From: Sistotremastrum niveocremeum HHB9708
Lineage: Eukaryota; Basidiomycota; Agaricomycetes; Sistotremastrales; Sistotremastraceae
Direction of reading: 5' to 3'
DNA length: 29,037 nucleotides
Assembly (NCBI GenBank): GCA_001630475.1
Contig: KV419481.1
Span: forward strand, 6,897-35,933
Position 1 is the stretch's first letter, and every line of letters begins with the position of its first letter. Positions 10,660 to 22,300 of this stretch are shown here, one piece after another. The notes beneath the pieces are model-generated. The model saw nothing but the letters and a program-made list of their open reading frames with translations, did not search any database and was not told the DNA's origin. Both the position numbers and the translations under genes were made by a program.

Positions 10660-10925
10660 GTTGTTTGGTCGCCGCCTGGGTTTCTCCGGGTCGCAACCTC
10701 CCGGCTGCTCTTCTTTCCCTTTCCATTTTCCCCTCTTTTTTGCTCTTCTTGTTTCACAACATCAACCTATCTCCCTTAAATGCCCGATTATCCAACGCAT
10801 TTCCAACGTCATTGTTCTCCATTGGTCCCTCACCAGCCTCTCTCATTGGTGTTCGGTCAGTTTATCTTTTATCCTCCAATTATCCAAGCGTGCTCATCAT
10901 TTCATCCAGCTCGATCAGCGCCATC

Positions 10926-11431
10926 TAGAGTTCCAAGGTCCAGTCCACGTGACTGGTCGTATTGGGCAACCAGACTGAAGTCGCAACCGGACTGCAGTTG
11001 CCAGTTGCCTCAGTTTCTGAAAATCAGGCAACCGGCAACCGCAGTCATGACCAGTCATGACCACGGTCGCGACCGATGCTCAGGGAAGACCCTTAAGGGT
11101 CCCCAAACAGGGTGCTCAGAGGGTCATGTAGTGGTATTTTTCCCATGTATGAGCATGTATTCATGGTATATGATGTATATACAGTATGTATATGATCAAT
11201 AGACACCAATAGACTATATATAAGAGGATAAAACAATATATTAATGATTAAAATATTACATTTATAGGGTAGGCAACTGGTTGTGACTGGTCATTTGATG
11301 ACTGGTTGCCGGACCGTGACTGCAGTTGCAGTTGCCAGTCATGGACATTTTGGAATTTGGCAACCGGTCGCAGTTGCCAGTCACGAGGAATTTTGGAAAA
11401 AGTCCAGTCGTGACTGGACTTTGGAACTCTA
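10926..11431. mobile_element. hAT-like MITE, copy B
   Basis: 506-bp element with 8-bp target-site duplication GCGCCATC (10918-10925 and 11432-11439). Terminal inverted repeats TAGAGTTCCAAGGTCCAGTC and its partner differ at 1 of 20 positions. It shares subterminal GACTGCAGTTGCCAGTTGCC words, a CCCTTAAGGGTCC word and an AT-rich core with copy A, in inverse orientation. It is non-coding. It sits inside the duplicated helicase 5' flank, so it inserted after that flank existed. Confidence 0.9.
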
Positions 11432-12631
11432 GCGCCATCCAGCCCGATCGCGCTTTCTACCTAGAACTTTCGCCTCCCACAAAAGCGCCAGCCAACCTGA
11501 ATTCGGCCGATCAGCCACTGGCTCTCGATCAATGACTCCACTCTTCAACTACGCATTGTATACTGCTACAATGACCCTTCATTCGTCAACTGTGAGCTCC
11601 TCTTCATTATCAAACATCCTAACGAGCTCCCAACAAATTGAACCCATGTTTTAGCCTTTCGCTCATCCTAACAGAGTATCCCATTCTGCGCACCCTCACT
11701 TCTTATTTCCCTTGTGCTCCGAGTTCCGTCTCTCTCCAGTTGCTCCAGGTACATTGAACGAACGCGTGATCCTACCCATAAGTCTCATTGGTCGGTCGCC
11801 CTTTTTTAAAAAAATTGCCAGTGATCAAAACTGAATCGTCGACGCGCCAGCCTTTTCCGGCTCCTCCGGCAACCCTCCCCGCCACGGTTACATGGCATGA
11901 CCACATCGCTCTGTACTCTCCCTCTCCTCTAACTCTCCGTCAACTATTCCCACCCTACAATTTAACATTACACCCCGACCCAATTCCCTTGAGTACGCTT
12001 TATTTTTTAATTTTTTGGCCTTCCGTACTGAAACCGTTTATCCCAGCATCTCTCATTGCAAACAATCACTTGAAACACATCCCTTCTCTCGCTCCCGCTG
12101 ACTCCGTTGTCTCATTACAATCTCGGCCAGAGCGTCTAGCCCCGGGGCCCCAAATTTTCATTTCTTATCGCAATAAACTCCTTCTTCCCCCTGAGATTTC
12201 ATCGTCCCAACGACGAAATCATGGGTGAGTCCCTTCACCCCACGTGACATCTCGCCCTGGGACTCCAGCTCCCGGAGCAGGTCCTGTCCACTCGATTCCC
12301 TCCCAAACACTGCAATCACTGTTTCTGTGTCCATCACCTAGATTCGACCCGTCTAGTCATCCTTTCCCTCATTTGGCGCCTCCAGCTGCCGCTACAGGAA
12401 AAACCCCTCCCCTCCGACTACTTAGAGCCGTTCCCGCTTCGTCTATTTTATTTTCCGAGCCTACACTCGATCTCATTTATCTGTATCTCAGTCAGCAACT
12501 ACTTATGTGCCATTCCGCTTCTCGCCCAATATACCGGCATACGTTTACCACCTGATTTGTCGTGCCTCCAACCCCAAATTTTCCGGCTTGTTTTCTTTTT
12601 TTTCACCCACTTTCCCTTGCTCCACCCTCAG

Positions 12632-12640
12632 ATATAGCCA
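12632..12640 (+). promoter_or_regulatory. TATA-like element of truncated helicase copy
   Basis: ATATAGCCA lies 166 nt before the split start codon, in the same context as ATATAGCCAT upstream of the full gene. Conservation between the diverged copies suggests a core promoter element; this is inference. Confidence 0.4.
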
Positions 12641-12797
12641 CTGGCTCTCGAACTCTCCTCCTCGTGCGACCCCCAACTTAGTCTCACACCCTGTTAGTTC
12701 TCCTTCCTCGTTGTTCATTGTCCACCATCTAACTTCGCTTGCAGACTGATTATTCATTTGACAAGCCCTACCAAGCATTTCAACGTCAACACACAGC

Positions 12798-13111
12798 ATG
12801 TACGTCTCAACCTAATTGATTCCTCTCGTCCCTCACCATCCTCCAGGTATTTCCCGCAACACTGTGCTATACCCCACTGCTCTGCAGTTCTGGCAAATCT
12901 CGCCGACGCCGAAGCCCACGCCAATGAACACCCTCGCCCCAACTGCATTGCTTTCCTGTTGAAAGCCCAGACTAAGATGACCCAAGGTGTTATCAATTGT
13001 CATTTCCAACACCAATTTCCGTCCAAAACATCCAAGCAAATCTACAATCGATTAGCCGTTTCCCTGCCACTCCACAATTTACAAGAGCCATACACTCACA
13101 GCGAGACTTAA
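12798..13111 (+). CDS. Truncated helicase paralogue: one C2H2 finger
   Basis: Join of 12798-12799 and 12847-13111, giving 88 residues. The intron 12800-12846 (47 nt) splits the start codon AT|G exactly as in the full gene. After splicing the protein begins MYFPQHCAIPHC, compared with MHFPQHCPIPDC in the full-length protein. Finger residues C7, C12, H25 and H29 keep identical numbering. Similarity fades after about residue 30, and the frame stops with TAA at 13109-13111, the base before the TA-MITE at 13112. Everything downstream (other fingers, recombinase, helicase) is missing. It could be a pseudogene stub or a small expressed zinc-finger protein; conserved promoter, splice sites and finger leave the second option open. 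A stub is more likely. Confidence 0.55.
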
Positions 13112-13603
13112 TACTGTACATACACGACCGTAACATGCGGGCGTAACGGCGTACTGTACCTACATGACCAAAACATACGAGCGTTACGCGTTACGTTTTT
13201 TTAAATTACAACGTACAAGCTCCGAAAGATCTCACAATATTACCAATGCATGCGATCCTTTGTTTCCGAGAGTTATTAGACATATTGGTTGACGTGTTTG
13301 AGCACCAACGAGTGATAAGTGTCAAAATTTGAGGATCTCCGTGCGCGCTCCGCGGGCGCTTAGCGTGTGAAATACGTTGAGGTCATGTAGGTACAGTAAT
13401 CATTTTTCAAACGTAACATACCGCTTAACATACTACCTTGAAATATCTTATAAATACATCTCTATCGTTTCCGAGAAGTTGAAGCGGACCTTAGAACATT
13501 GTTTGAGCTATAGGGAGTGAAAGAGGTCGAAATAAAATGATCTCCGTTCTCCCTCCGCGGGCGCTTAGTGGTTCTCCTATGTTACGGTCATGTATGTACA
13601 GTA
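13112..13603. mobile_element. TA-MITE (outer copy), split by inner copy
   Basis: Left end TACTGTACATACACGACC at 13112 and right end GGTCATGTATGTACAGTA finishing at 13603 are inverted repeats of the CTGTAC family. Inside lies a second complete copy (13152-13398), so this is a nested insertion. The right half keeps the subterminal block CCTCCGCGGGCGCTTAG. Confidence 0.7.
13152..13398. mobile_element. TA-MITE (inner copy)
   Basis: TACTGTACCTACATGACC at the left and GGTCATGTAGGTACAGTA at the right form a perfect 18-bp inverted repeat including TA. The length (247 bp) agrees with the copy at 2578-2823 (246 bp). It is inserted near the left end of the older outer copy. It is non-coding. Confidence 0.8.
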
Positions 13604-13725
13604 CACAGCTGTCTTCGTATTCCGAAGCCTAACACTCTCTTTCCAAGCACTTTCTTGGTCCGATGATTCAAACGCACAGTCAAATGATGCTGTTTCAGAT
13701 GACGAAAACGTTACTCCCCACAAAT

Positions 13726-14190
13726 CAATCCACCATTTCTGCATCTGCTCCCTTCTCGGTTGGCCCTGCCTCTCCGGTCGAATCGGGAGTGGCTTCTTCG
13801 TACCCGCGTTTGGGCACGAGTTGAACGAATATAGCACCGATGAGCATTCCTTTCACAAAGACCTTGACGATTCGAGGATCGACCAACACTCGAATTTTCT
13901 TCTCGCGACAATCTGTGTCACCTTCGGAGGCCTGTCCGTTCGCGTCGAAAAATTGCGGTTGCCACAAATGAAAATCCACCAAAACGAAGGCAAGCCGCAC
14001 AAACAAGAAGGACGAGTATGCTGCTTATCGTGTGTTGAAGGACCTCGCGTACCTGATTCATACGATGTATCAAAATCAGTCTCACGACCGAAAGCAATTT
14101 CAACAGACCTTAGCCAATCACCTTAGCTATGATTTCTGCTTGCCTTCGACCGAATTCTTCGCCCGCGACTTCGAATAGCATTCTTCCTAT
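13726..14190 (-). pseudogene. Probable minus-strand coding remnant, unknown family
   Basis: A minus-strand frame open from about 14006 to the stop at 13726 reads like genuine protein: DTDCREKKIRVLVDPRIVKV, then FVKGMLIGAIFVQLVPKRGY and an acidic tail ending EMVD. Further upstream (14190-14120) another minus frame gives MLFEVAGEEFGRRQAEIIAK. A good acceptor (CGGACAG, about 13940) and donors such as GTACGC (about 14053) suggest small introns, but I could not settle a single model, and the frame between is interrupted. No domain was recognised. It lies between the MITE nest and the helicase 5' flank. It may be a truncated gene or a decayed one; the overlapping plus-strand 178-aa ORF is less convincing. 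Confidence 0.35.
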
Positions 14191-16190
14191 AACCGAAATC
14201 ACTATTCGTATTCATCAAATACTCGATTGCAGACGCTGACTCCTAGGCGAAACCGACACAATAAATGATCAATATATTCACAATCACCGACTGTGTTTCA
14301 TCCGCTAGCAGCCGCGCCGGATTTGACGGCCCATACTCCGTTCGGCATTCCCCTGAAGCTCTGGTTCGTTAGGTCTCTCTGACGCTCTCCCCCTCTCTCC
14401 CTATTCCTACTCATACTCCCGTCTCCCATTCACCGAAACCACCTCACTCAAGTCCATTCCCAAGTCGTTCGCGCGAGTTCCGGCTCTCGCATCCCAAATC
14501 CAGACTTTACGCCGCCGAAGGCCGAGCACCAAACACATCACAACATTCGACGCGTCCTCCTGCTACCTATCGACCCCAATCTCAACGCCAAACCAGCCGA
14601 TCTGATTCTTAATCTTTTCCCTTTACTTTCACCCCACATCCTTTTCCTATTTCGTCTCCTCTGGTCCAACTCGTCGCCGCCTGGGTTTCTCCGGGTCGCG
14701 CCTGTTGTGCCATTTTTTCATCCTCGCCCTTTCTCCCCCTCCTCCCTCAGACCCAAAACCCCCCTCATCCATCTATCGCTTTCTTCACATCCCCTTACCA
14801 TAGTCCCATCCTTCAATGAGTACGATACTGCTTGTGTTTCAATCGATCCATTTACGATCGCCATCGATCAGCCGAGCCTGGCCGCTAAAGAAATGGCCGG
14901 CAATTCTCCGTCGTAGTTTTCGTGCTTATCCAGCTCGATCATCAATACGGCTATCGGGTCATCTATCATGTCCTTCTCCCTAGAACCTTTCACATTACAA
15001 ATGTGAGCTCCTTCGGCACCAGGCCCGACAACACCCGATGGCTCACTTCGCACTCTGTCCAACTAGCAAATACACTATCTCATTCGACCACATTCAATCA
15101 ACGACATTTCCATCTACTCCCCAGCTCTGGGTACCCTTACTCACCCCAGGAGGCCACTTCATCTTCACCCTCCTCCCCCCAACGTCGCACTTTCCAGCTC
15201 ATTTGCCCGAGGCTTTCGGCACTACCAAACAACGCATGCCTGCACCCGAGCTCCGTTTGTCTCCCCTCAAAAATTTATCGATTCCAGAACCATGTCGATC
15301 CAGAATTCTTTGGGTAAGTTACCGCACTTTCTGTTCTACCCCTGAATTAATTTCTATTGCGTCAGTCTCTCTTTCCTCGCCGAATTGCCGAGCCTCGCTC
15401 TTGGCTACTGTTGGTCGTCCAATCGCAGCGTTTTACCCTCTCACCGCCTCGTATCCTCAACTCAACACCGTCATCGCATTCTCTCACATTTCGCACTTAC
15501 ACGTCTTACAGTTAGTCGCTCCTTTATTATTTTTATTATTTCCAATATACTCATTCACGTCAACCTTCAGTTCCCTCGACATTATCTCCCCCTGAATCTC
15601 AGCTCGATCCCCCCAGATCGATCCACTTTGAATCTCTGTTTTTCGTATTCCCGATCCAGCGATCGTTTTAACCTCATGACCGTTCGCACGAGGCCAATAT
15701 CCCCCAATTTTAATCCATCCTCTGACGAAGCATCCATAGCTCTGTCAACGCCTTCTAGAACGATTCGCAGAACGATTCGTGATTCCACCGGCCGCCTATA
15801 ATTTTCTCCCATCTCCTTCTCCGCCACCGAGCTCATCGCTTTGCTTCAACCCCATCAGTCGCCTTTTTTGGTGGTTTTTGGTTTTTTTTCGGCTAGGGCC
15901 CTCTCAATTACACAGCCAGAGCCTCTGAGTTGAGCGAGGTTGCTCAAATCTCTCGTCGAAAATCGAGATACCAATCGTTGGCCTGATCCCCACTCCACCA
16001 CTCTCCTGGACTTTTACCCCGATCGGCTCCCTTGCATCAAGGCAATATTGGACCTGGCTCCACGGCCATCCGAGAAAATATCGAGGGACATGTCCCTCGT
16101 TCGATATTGCAGTCTCGCCCTTTTTTACCGTTCCATTCGGTCCATTCCGTCTCTACCTTGCCGGCCGACACGCCCTCCATTTTCCCTCAC
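14191..16190. other. Pyrimidine-rich 5' flank of helicase gene
   Basis: About 2 kb of C/T-rich sequence with many overlapping Pro/Ser/Leu-rich ORFs in all frames and no convincing gene. Parts of it are duplicated at 10.66-12.8 kb. It probably contains promoter and long 5' leader sequence of the helicase gene; possible leader introns cannot be defined from sequence alone. Confidence 0.5.
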
Positions 16191-16200
16191 ATATAGCCAT
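16191..16200 (+). promoter_or_regulatory. TATA-like element of helicase gene
   Basis: ATATAGCCAT lies 185 nt upstream of the split start codon. The word and its surroundings, including downstream GTGCGAC and AGTCTCAC words, are preserved in the truncated copy at 12632, which is the main support. Confidence 0.4.
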
Positions 16201-16375
16201 CTCCCCTCGTCTCCCTTTCCTTGTGCGACTCCCTACCCAGTCTCACTCCCCGTAAGTCGAAATTTCCCTCTCCCTTCCCTCCGCCCTCCAGCGTCTCACG
16301 TTCCATTCCTAGGTTTTGCTTTCGCACCTTGACGCAATTTTCAAAGCAACTACTAATCGCCCAGACACAGACAGC

Positions 16376-19300
16376 ATGTACGCTTTTTTTTTCTTTCCAA
16401 AACCACCTCTGACTGACTTCTCCTAGGCATTTTCCGCAACACTGTCCCATCCCCGACTGCCTCACGGTTCTAACTTCCCTCCAACATGCGGAGGATCATT
16501 CTCTCTTGCATCCGGACGACCGCCATTGCATGCAATGTCCTTTAATGTTTGCCGACCAGGAAGACCGTCGCAAACATGTCAAGGAGGTTCATCAATCCGC
16601 TGTTCAGTTGGCGTTTAATGGTTCGTACCTTGTCTCTTCCTCCCGACCTTAGCCAACCCTGTTATAGGAGCCAAATACAAGCTTTACCGCCAACAATCTG
16701 GCACATTTGCGTGTCCTGTCAGCCCTTGTGCCGATGGTACCGCGGATCATCCCTTCGCCTCGCCTGTTCCTGGCACTCTGCAGGCCCATTGGAACCGCCG
16801 CCACAAGGATCTCCAAGCCGGTTTCCTTGCCTCTCCCGATATCATCCTGGATTTTACCCTTTTCCTCCAGGACGGCACACCCGCTACCGTCACTCCCGCG
16901 GTCGTAATCGACGTCGACGACGAAGATCCTGCTCCGGTCATCCCATCCGATACCCCAGTAGATTCCTTCCACGCCGAAGCTCTCGCTTTGGGAGCTCTTG
17001 TGGATGTATCACCTCCTCCTCTCGCTCAGCCCATTCCGACTTCTCATTCCGACGAACACGTCGATCTCAGCGATGTTCCCGATCTCATAGACCTAGACGA
17101 TCTCAGCGATGTTCCTGATCTCATAGACCTAGACTATGAGACCGACGAAGATGAAGACGACGCAGACCCAGCTCCCCTTCCCCAGCCTCCATCCGAATCA
17201 ACCGACGATCAAGCCCAGCGCATTGCCCAACTTCGCGAGCCCAAGCTTGAGACTTCCGTCGACCCATCTCCCGACTCCACTCCCATTCGCTCTGATCATG
17301 ATCTCTTCGGGATGGGTTACTTGATCCATGCTGGATTTCACGTAGCTATCTGCACCAACTGCCACGAAGCCGTGTCTCCAAAGTCCCTGATCACTCACGC
17401 TCGCGCTCATGGCGTTCCTCCCTTACCCCAAGCTCGAGTTGATGAGGTTTGCGTCGAATTCGTCTTGGTTTCACCCCCACAGGCACCTCGCTTGCCCATC
17501 GGTCCTCCAATTCCCCATCTTCGTCCTCCCATCCTCGGTCTCTTCGGTTGTCCCAGTTGCTCCTACGCTGCCAAGAACGTGTCTACCGTTCGCGAACATC
17601 AGAAGGGTCATCACCCTTCTGAACCTCGCTCTCATCCTCTCGACGGCATTCATACTCAGCAGCTCAACAGTGCCACCCAGACGGCCCATTTCCAAGTCGA
17701 TATCTCCCTCCCACCTCTTATCAACACCACCTCCGCCCAATCAGCTATCACTAAGATCGTCTCCGAGCAAATCGCCCGCGACACTCAATACCAACGCCTT
17801 CCGCCGACCACGAAGCATGTCGATATCTGGCCTCGCAAATCCAAATGGCACCATGCTCTTCGCAATGCCGATCGCAAAACAGTCCATCAACTGGGGGCTT
17901 TCCCATCTAAACAAATACGGGAAGACTCCTGGCTTTTGCGTCTCACCAAACCAGCATTGCGCTATTTCACCGAAGCCATCACCGCCACCGCTGGCTTGAC
18001 TGCCGATACCCGTGCTCAACTCAAAAATCCATATCCCAAAGAGTACGTATTCACTCTCATCCTCGCGATTCCTTTTCTAATCGGATTCTAGATTCAATCA
18101 CAGTCCATCCAGCTACGCCGAACCCCAAGAATCCGTCACCTTCCAGACCTACGCTCGCTATGGTGTCCAGATTCTCGCCTGTATCCTCCGATCCATCCAC
18201 CAACCTGTGCCTGGATTCGACATCACTTTTACTCCGGAGCAGTCCCCACACATACAGGCTCTGTATCGCGCTCTTCGTGACAATGCGCAGCCTGACATCA
18301 TCCAATCTCTCATCCATCCCCTATTCTTCTCCCTCGTTCAGAGCTTCTCTGGACGCGTTGCCGACGATGACTTTCGTTGTCCTCTAGTCTGCGCCAATAT
18401 TGCCACGAATGTCAACGCTGAAGGACAATTACGCGATATTCGAGCCATAGCTCCAACCTTCACCCGCTTGCAGTGGTGTATTCGCGCAGTAGTTGCCAGT
18501 CATATCTCCCAGAGGCCCGACTCGTTGTCAGAGGATGCGTACGTAACTCTCCTTTCTCTTATTCGTCCTCTCACTCTTTGTCTTTCAGAGCATGCCTTGA
18601 GATCGCCCATCTCATTATCGAACATGAGCCCACTCCGTTCGGTCGAAACCGTCGATACATCCATATCATCAAATACATCATTGAAGGATCACCCTCTAAG
18701 CCAACCGTGGTCTACAGCGAGGATGGTCGTAGCCTCAGTTGCCTCGGCGACGTCCTCTCCCTTCAGGTTCTTCGGGACGGAGTTCACAGGCTTCTCGACG
18801 AAGTCGAATCCGACTTCGCCAATCTCGTCCTTCGTGGTCTCCAGTATCCCGAGCTCGAACACCTCCTCTCACGCTTCTATGACCCTCTCGACGATTCAGT
18901 TCGCGTTCACGACAATCATCGTTCTACGACACCCGGTTATTCTTTCGTTTGGGATCCCCGCAACCCATTTCAGCCTTTTCGGTTTCGCTTTCTAGCCGAT
19001 CTCATTGATTCCAACGTCCAATGCGAAGGGAATAATTTCTGGGTCGATGGCAAGCTCAATTCCGCTGCCATCTCACACTGGAACCGGCAGACGACCCTTT
19101 GGTGGGAGGTAAGCTTCATTCTCAAACGTAACTGTCATCCCCCCTCATCAATCTCACAGAAAACCATCATACTCTCGCATATCTGTTCCGGCGGGTCTTC
19201 TCGTGCCACCGAATTCTCCCTCATCACCCATGCTCAACTCCACGACGGCGACCGTAAGGTTCACACCATGCCCCAGGGCGTCGTCTTGCTTTTCACGTAC

Positions 19301-22300
19301 TCCAAGAGCAGCGAGAATACTGCGCGCGACAAGATGGTATTCAAGCCCCTCCCCAAACGTCTCTCCAACGTTCTCACGACTTTCCTCGTCCTCGTTCGCC
19401 CGGCCGAATTGGCTCTTGCCCCCTACGCCGGCATGACGCAGCGCCAACAGGAGAATTACGCGACCCATCTCTTCGTCGCCGAGGGCGAACTCATCACCGA
19501 CCAGCGAATCCGATTCCTCATGAGACGTATCTCCGATTCCTATTTCGGTATCGGTCTCTCTTACAATCAGATTCGCCACATCTTCAAAGCCATCACCCTT
19601 CGCGAAACCGGCCACGATCTCGACAACATAGACACCCACGAAGAACGTCCCGCTGATGCCGTCTTTCATCACAAACGGGGTACCGCCGACCGACACTATG
19701 CTGTTCACCCCGAGCAGCACGAGTCCAGTCGTCAACCGGCTTTTCAGGCTTACCTCAAGATCGGATATCTGATCCACGAATTTCTTGGTCTCCGTCAGCC
19801 CCCGATTCCTCTTCTGGATACGTCCGTGACGCCTTCCAATCTTCCTATGGTCACCGCGGTCAGTCCTTCTCTCTCCTCTTCTTCCGCCGATTACTTACTT
19901 TTGTTTTAGACCTTGACCTCCCTGATTGACTCTCTCGACGCGAGAATCACCGATCAGGTGGCCTCCTTGAAACATAGCCTGTTTCTCGGTCTATCCCAAG
20001 TCCTCAACGGCCTTCCTACCACTTCCAGTCCGCCTGTCGAAGCCGCAATTCGTCGTCCCCTCGATTTGGATATACACGCGAGTCGACTTACCGTACTTAC
20101 GCGATACTACCTCGACATCAATCGACACCCCCCTACTATGCTTGAACTCTCACAACCGAGCTTTCGCAGCTTAGAACAAGCACAGTACGTCGACCACATC
20201 CTCTATTGTCGCGGACACGCTGTCGTCGTGCTTCCCACCGGGGGTGGCAAAACTGTGGGTATCGCTGCTGCTGCCTATCTATACGAGAAGGTCGCCGGAC
20301 TGATCGTGGTATTCCTTCCCTTCATCGCCCTCATGGAGAGTGCGTACCACGATCTCTGTCGCATCGCTCCCACAGCTCGTTTCGGCCGTGACGATTGGTC
20401 TCCGTTCACGACGAAGATCCTCCTCATAAGTCTCGAGCATCTGACAGATCCTCGCCATCTTCGGTCGTTTATGGGACTCCACGGTCACATCAAATACATC
20501 TTCCTCGACGAGATCCACGAACTCCTCATCAACAATTCTTTTCGTCCCCTCTTCAACGATCTCAAACAATTGATCTCTCTCGGATGTCCCATCATCATGA
20601 TGTCGGCGACTATTCCTCCCACTTCCGTCGATACACTTCTCCAACGTCTCAACATCGCCTATGCCCAGATCATCCGAAAGCCAATCACCGCACGACCTGA
20701 AATTCGATATGCTGCCCACAAGATCACCCCTCAAGAACTTCCTTCCCGCATTTCCGACTTCCTCGAAACTCATCCCTGCGGATCCAACGATCGTGGTATC
20801 GTCTTCTGCACCACTAAGAAGTCACTCGCCGAACTCGCCGTCGCTCATTCCGGAGTGAAGTATCACTCCGATCTTTCCCGCGACGAACGAGAGCTAGCTA
20901 CCGCTCGCTGGGAAGAAGGTCGCGAGGCCGCCGATCGGGTTATGTTCGCGACGAAAGGATTCGGCACTGGGGTTCATATGCCAGGCGTTCGATTCGCCGT
21001 ATTCGCCGGAGAACCCGATGGTATCCTCCAGTTCGATCAACCTGCTGGTCGAGCAGGTCGTGATGGGAAGCCCTGCGACGTCGTCATCTTCTGGTTTAAC
21101 CTCCCTCGTCGTTTCCCTTCCTCCGACTCGGATGCTCTTCATCATGGTGGATTCGATGCGCTCTGTCGTATGCTCAGTCATCCTACGCGATGCCTTCGTT
21201 GGGAACGGAGCGAACACATCGATGGTAAGGGCCTCACTTGCGCCTCGCTGTCTGGCGTATATCTTCAATTATGTCAACGATGCGAAATCGAATCTGTGAG
21301 TCTCCTCCCTCTTTTGTATGTTCCATTGTCTAATTCTATTTCATAGCAATCCAACATCGACTTCCTCGCTCTCGCCGACGCTCTCCAACCTCCGCCTGCC
21401 CCAACCTATGCTGCCGACCCATTCGAATCCGCCGATCACCTCCCCATTCCTCCCCCTCAGTTCCAGCCCAGCCAATCGTCTACCGTTTCTTCGACCTCGA
21501 CCTCGACCCTGACCACCGACAACTTCTTCAGCCACGGGACTCGTCACTCGTCGAACACCAATGCGTCTTCCTCCCAAGCGACCACGCTCGTTGCCCCCAG
21601 GACCCCGACGAAGTCGCAACAGTCCGATTCAGTCTTCGGGGTTATCTCCCCTTCCAGATCCGTCCCCGGTCAGCCAGGTTCACCAAGTGCGTTTCCCGGT
21701 ATATCCTTAAATTTCCTTCACTCATTGTCTCCGTAGGTTTCTCTCAAGCTTTGAAGCGGACCGTCCACGATGCTCATCACACCCCTCGCAAATTCGAGAA
21801 GCGTCTCAAACCATCCAATCCATCTCCACCCCGACCCTCGTCTGTGACTGCGCGATCTTCGACGCCATCACTCCCTTTTCCTGGGTCGACTGTGCTGTCG
21901 ACGATGAATCACTCGCTACCCTTCCTTCCCCCTCTTCCAACCCCTTCACTCCTCGGTAGCACTCACCCCACTGTCCCACTTATCCCTCTGTTCCCTAACT
22001 CCACCGAGATCCCACCTCCAACTATCCCCCTCGCTCTTCAGCTTCCGACAATACATCACTCCGACGACGTCCTACCTCCCACCGCTCAGCCCCTTTCTCT
22101 GCGTGATAAACTCACTATCGCTCGGAAAGCAGACTTCGACGCGGCAGTATTACGTATTGTCTCCAGGACTAGCGAAGCAGCCGAACAATTTCGCGTCAGC
22201 GCCGATTGGGGTGAAGGATGTCCTCTCGAGCTCGTCCTCCGCAAACACAACATCCTCCACCTCCATCCCGACGCTAATCCCAACGGCTGCGCACCGCATT

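Larger units (their letters stand above)
10660..12797 (+). repeat. Diverged duplicate of the helicase-gene 5' flank
   Basis: Ordered matches to 14.67-16.38 kb include GCCGCCTGGGTTTCTCCGGG (10669 and 14677) and ATCCAGCTCGATCA (about 10904 and 14930). Further matches are CCTAGAACTTT/CCTAGAACCTTT (about 11460 and 14970) and TGTGAGCTCC (about 11592 and 15002). Near the gene, the TATA-like word ATATAGCCA (12632 and 16191) is followed by GTGCGAC..CC..CTTAGTCTCAC-like sequence. This is an old segmental duplication, longer than the original because a hAT-like MITE inserted at 10926. One GCTCCCGGAGC palindrome occurs at 12268. Confidence 0.65.

Noticed and set aside
10210-10978. Long overlapping plus-strand ORFs of 189 and 167 aa
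   Set aside because: They are Pro/Ser/Thr-rich and open in several frames at once, with no splice or domain support. They fit the composition of the duplicated 5' flank and spill into a MITE.
19154-19777. 207-aa minus-strand ORF
   Set aside because: It lies antisense to the recombinase-domain exon. The plus strand carries family motifs and consistent splicing, so this is a shadow frame.
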